From positions 322,267 through 327,751 of the forward strand of contig CP070687.1 of the NCBI GenBank assembly GCA_020353115.1: 5,485 nucleotides of DNA. The letters are read 5' to 3'. Shown in pieces: positions 5,335-5,485 of this stretch. This stretch comes from Bacteroidales bacterium. GTDB taxonomy: Bacteria > Bacteroidota > Bacteroidia > Bacteroidales > VadinHA17. Position 1 is the stretch's first letter; each line of letters begins with the position of its first letter. The translations under genes were made by a program, and so were the position numbers. Below the pieces are notes generated by a model that saw only the letters and a program-made list of their open reading frames with translations, searched no databases and had not been told where the DNA came from.

Positions 5335-5485
5335 CTACCATCGAATTGGTTCGATGTCATGTTGTGCCAGGTACTCATTTGCACGGCTGAAATGTTTGCA
5401 ACCGAAGAATCCGCTGGTTGCCGAGAGAGGGGAGGGGTGGGATGCTTCGAGTACAAGGTTACGTGAGCGGTCGATGACCTCGCCC
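5335..5485 (-). CDS. ung: Uracil-DNA glycosylase, C-terminal fragment (cut by window edge)
   Basis: The last 49 residues of family-1 uracil-DNA glycosylase, which removes uracil from DNA as the first step of base excision repair. The frame ends with TAG (complement of 5335-5337) and is open to the window edge, so the N-terminal three quarters or so lie outside. The decisive motif is HPSPLSA (His codon 5437-5439), the family's minor-groove loop carrying the catalytic His (E. coli H187) and the uracil-displacing Leu. It is followed by GFFGCKHFSRANEYL, which matches the conserved family C-terminus, and the protein ends EPIRW, like the P-I-D-W ending of relatives. The gene is cut by the window edge only; no frameshift is seen. 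It runs in the same direction as the kinase but 321 bp apart and with the kinase having its own promoter, so they are probably separate transcription units. Confidence 0.93.
   Translation of the reverse strand, partial: GEVIDRSRNLVLEASHPSPLSATSGFFGCKHFSRANEYLAQHDIEPIRW

Overview
The window looks like chromosomal DNA of a Bacteroidota member, probably an anaerobic, Bacteroidales-like lineage. Three things point that way: the style of the histidine kinase (KFFSIIAHDLKNPF H-box, LLDNLLQWS dimerisation helix), the uracil-DNA glycosylase tail (GFFGCKHFSRANEYL ... EPIRW), and a TAnnTTTG-type -7 promoter element (TACATTTGCACC) just upstream of the kinase. This is an inference from protein and promoter style; no rRNA or other taxonomic marker is present.

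Layout. Bases 1-2316 (plus strand) carry two genes of the aconitase / isopropylmalate dehydratase superfamily. The first is the 3' part of a stand-alone small (swivel) subunit, cut by the window edge. The second is a complete single-chain enzyme with the [4Fe-4S] catalytic domain and its own swivel domain. The gap between them holds two copies of a palindrome, TCACC(C)GGTGA, which could also fold into one hairpin near the start of the second gene. Bases 2317-2526 are a convergent intergenic stretch with two strong Shine-Dalgarno-like sequences that lead into no gene, a possible terminator, and an open frame that may be a gene remnant. Bases 2527-5013 (minus strand) encode a membrane sensor histidine kinase (extracytoplasmic dCache-like sensor, tandem HAMP, PAS, HisKA, HATPase) with its own promoter. 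Bases 5014-5334 are non-coding: promoter and dyad, nested inverted repeats, and a degenerate 7-bp tandem repeat. Bases 5335-5485 (minus strand) are the C-terminal end of uracil-DNA glycosylase.

How the parts relate. The two aconitase-family genes are co-directional, 69 bp apart, and probably in one operon with an unseen large subunit upstream. They catalyse, or are predicted to catalyse, dehydration-hydration isomerisation of 2- or 3-hydroxy acids, as in the leucine, homocitrate or citrate pathways. Neither has the canonical aconitase swivel-domain signature, so their exact substrates are open. The kinase has no response regulator in the window and no visible functional tie to the dehydratases; ung is an unrelated housekeeping repair gene. 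I see no mobile element, CRISPR array, tRNA or rRNA. The best candidates for something undescribed are the paired palindrome between the dehydratase genes, the pairing of a split and a fused dehydratase, and the orphan ribosome-binding sites after the operon.
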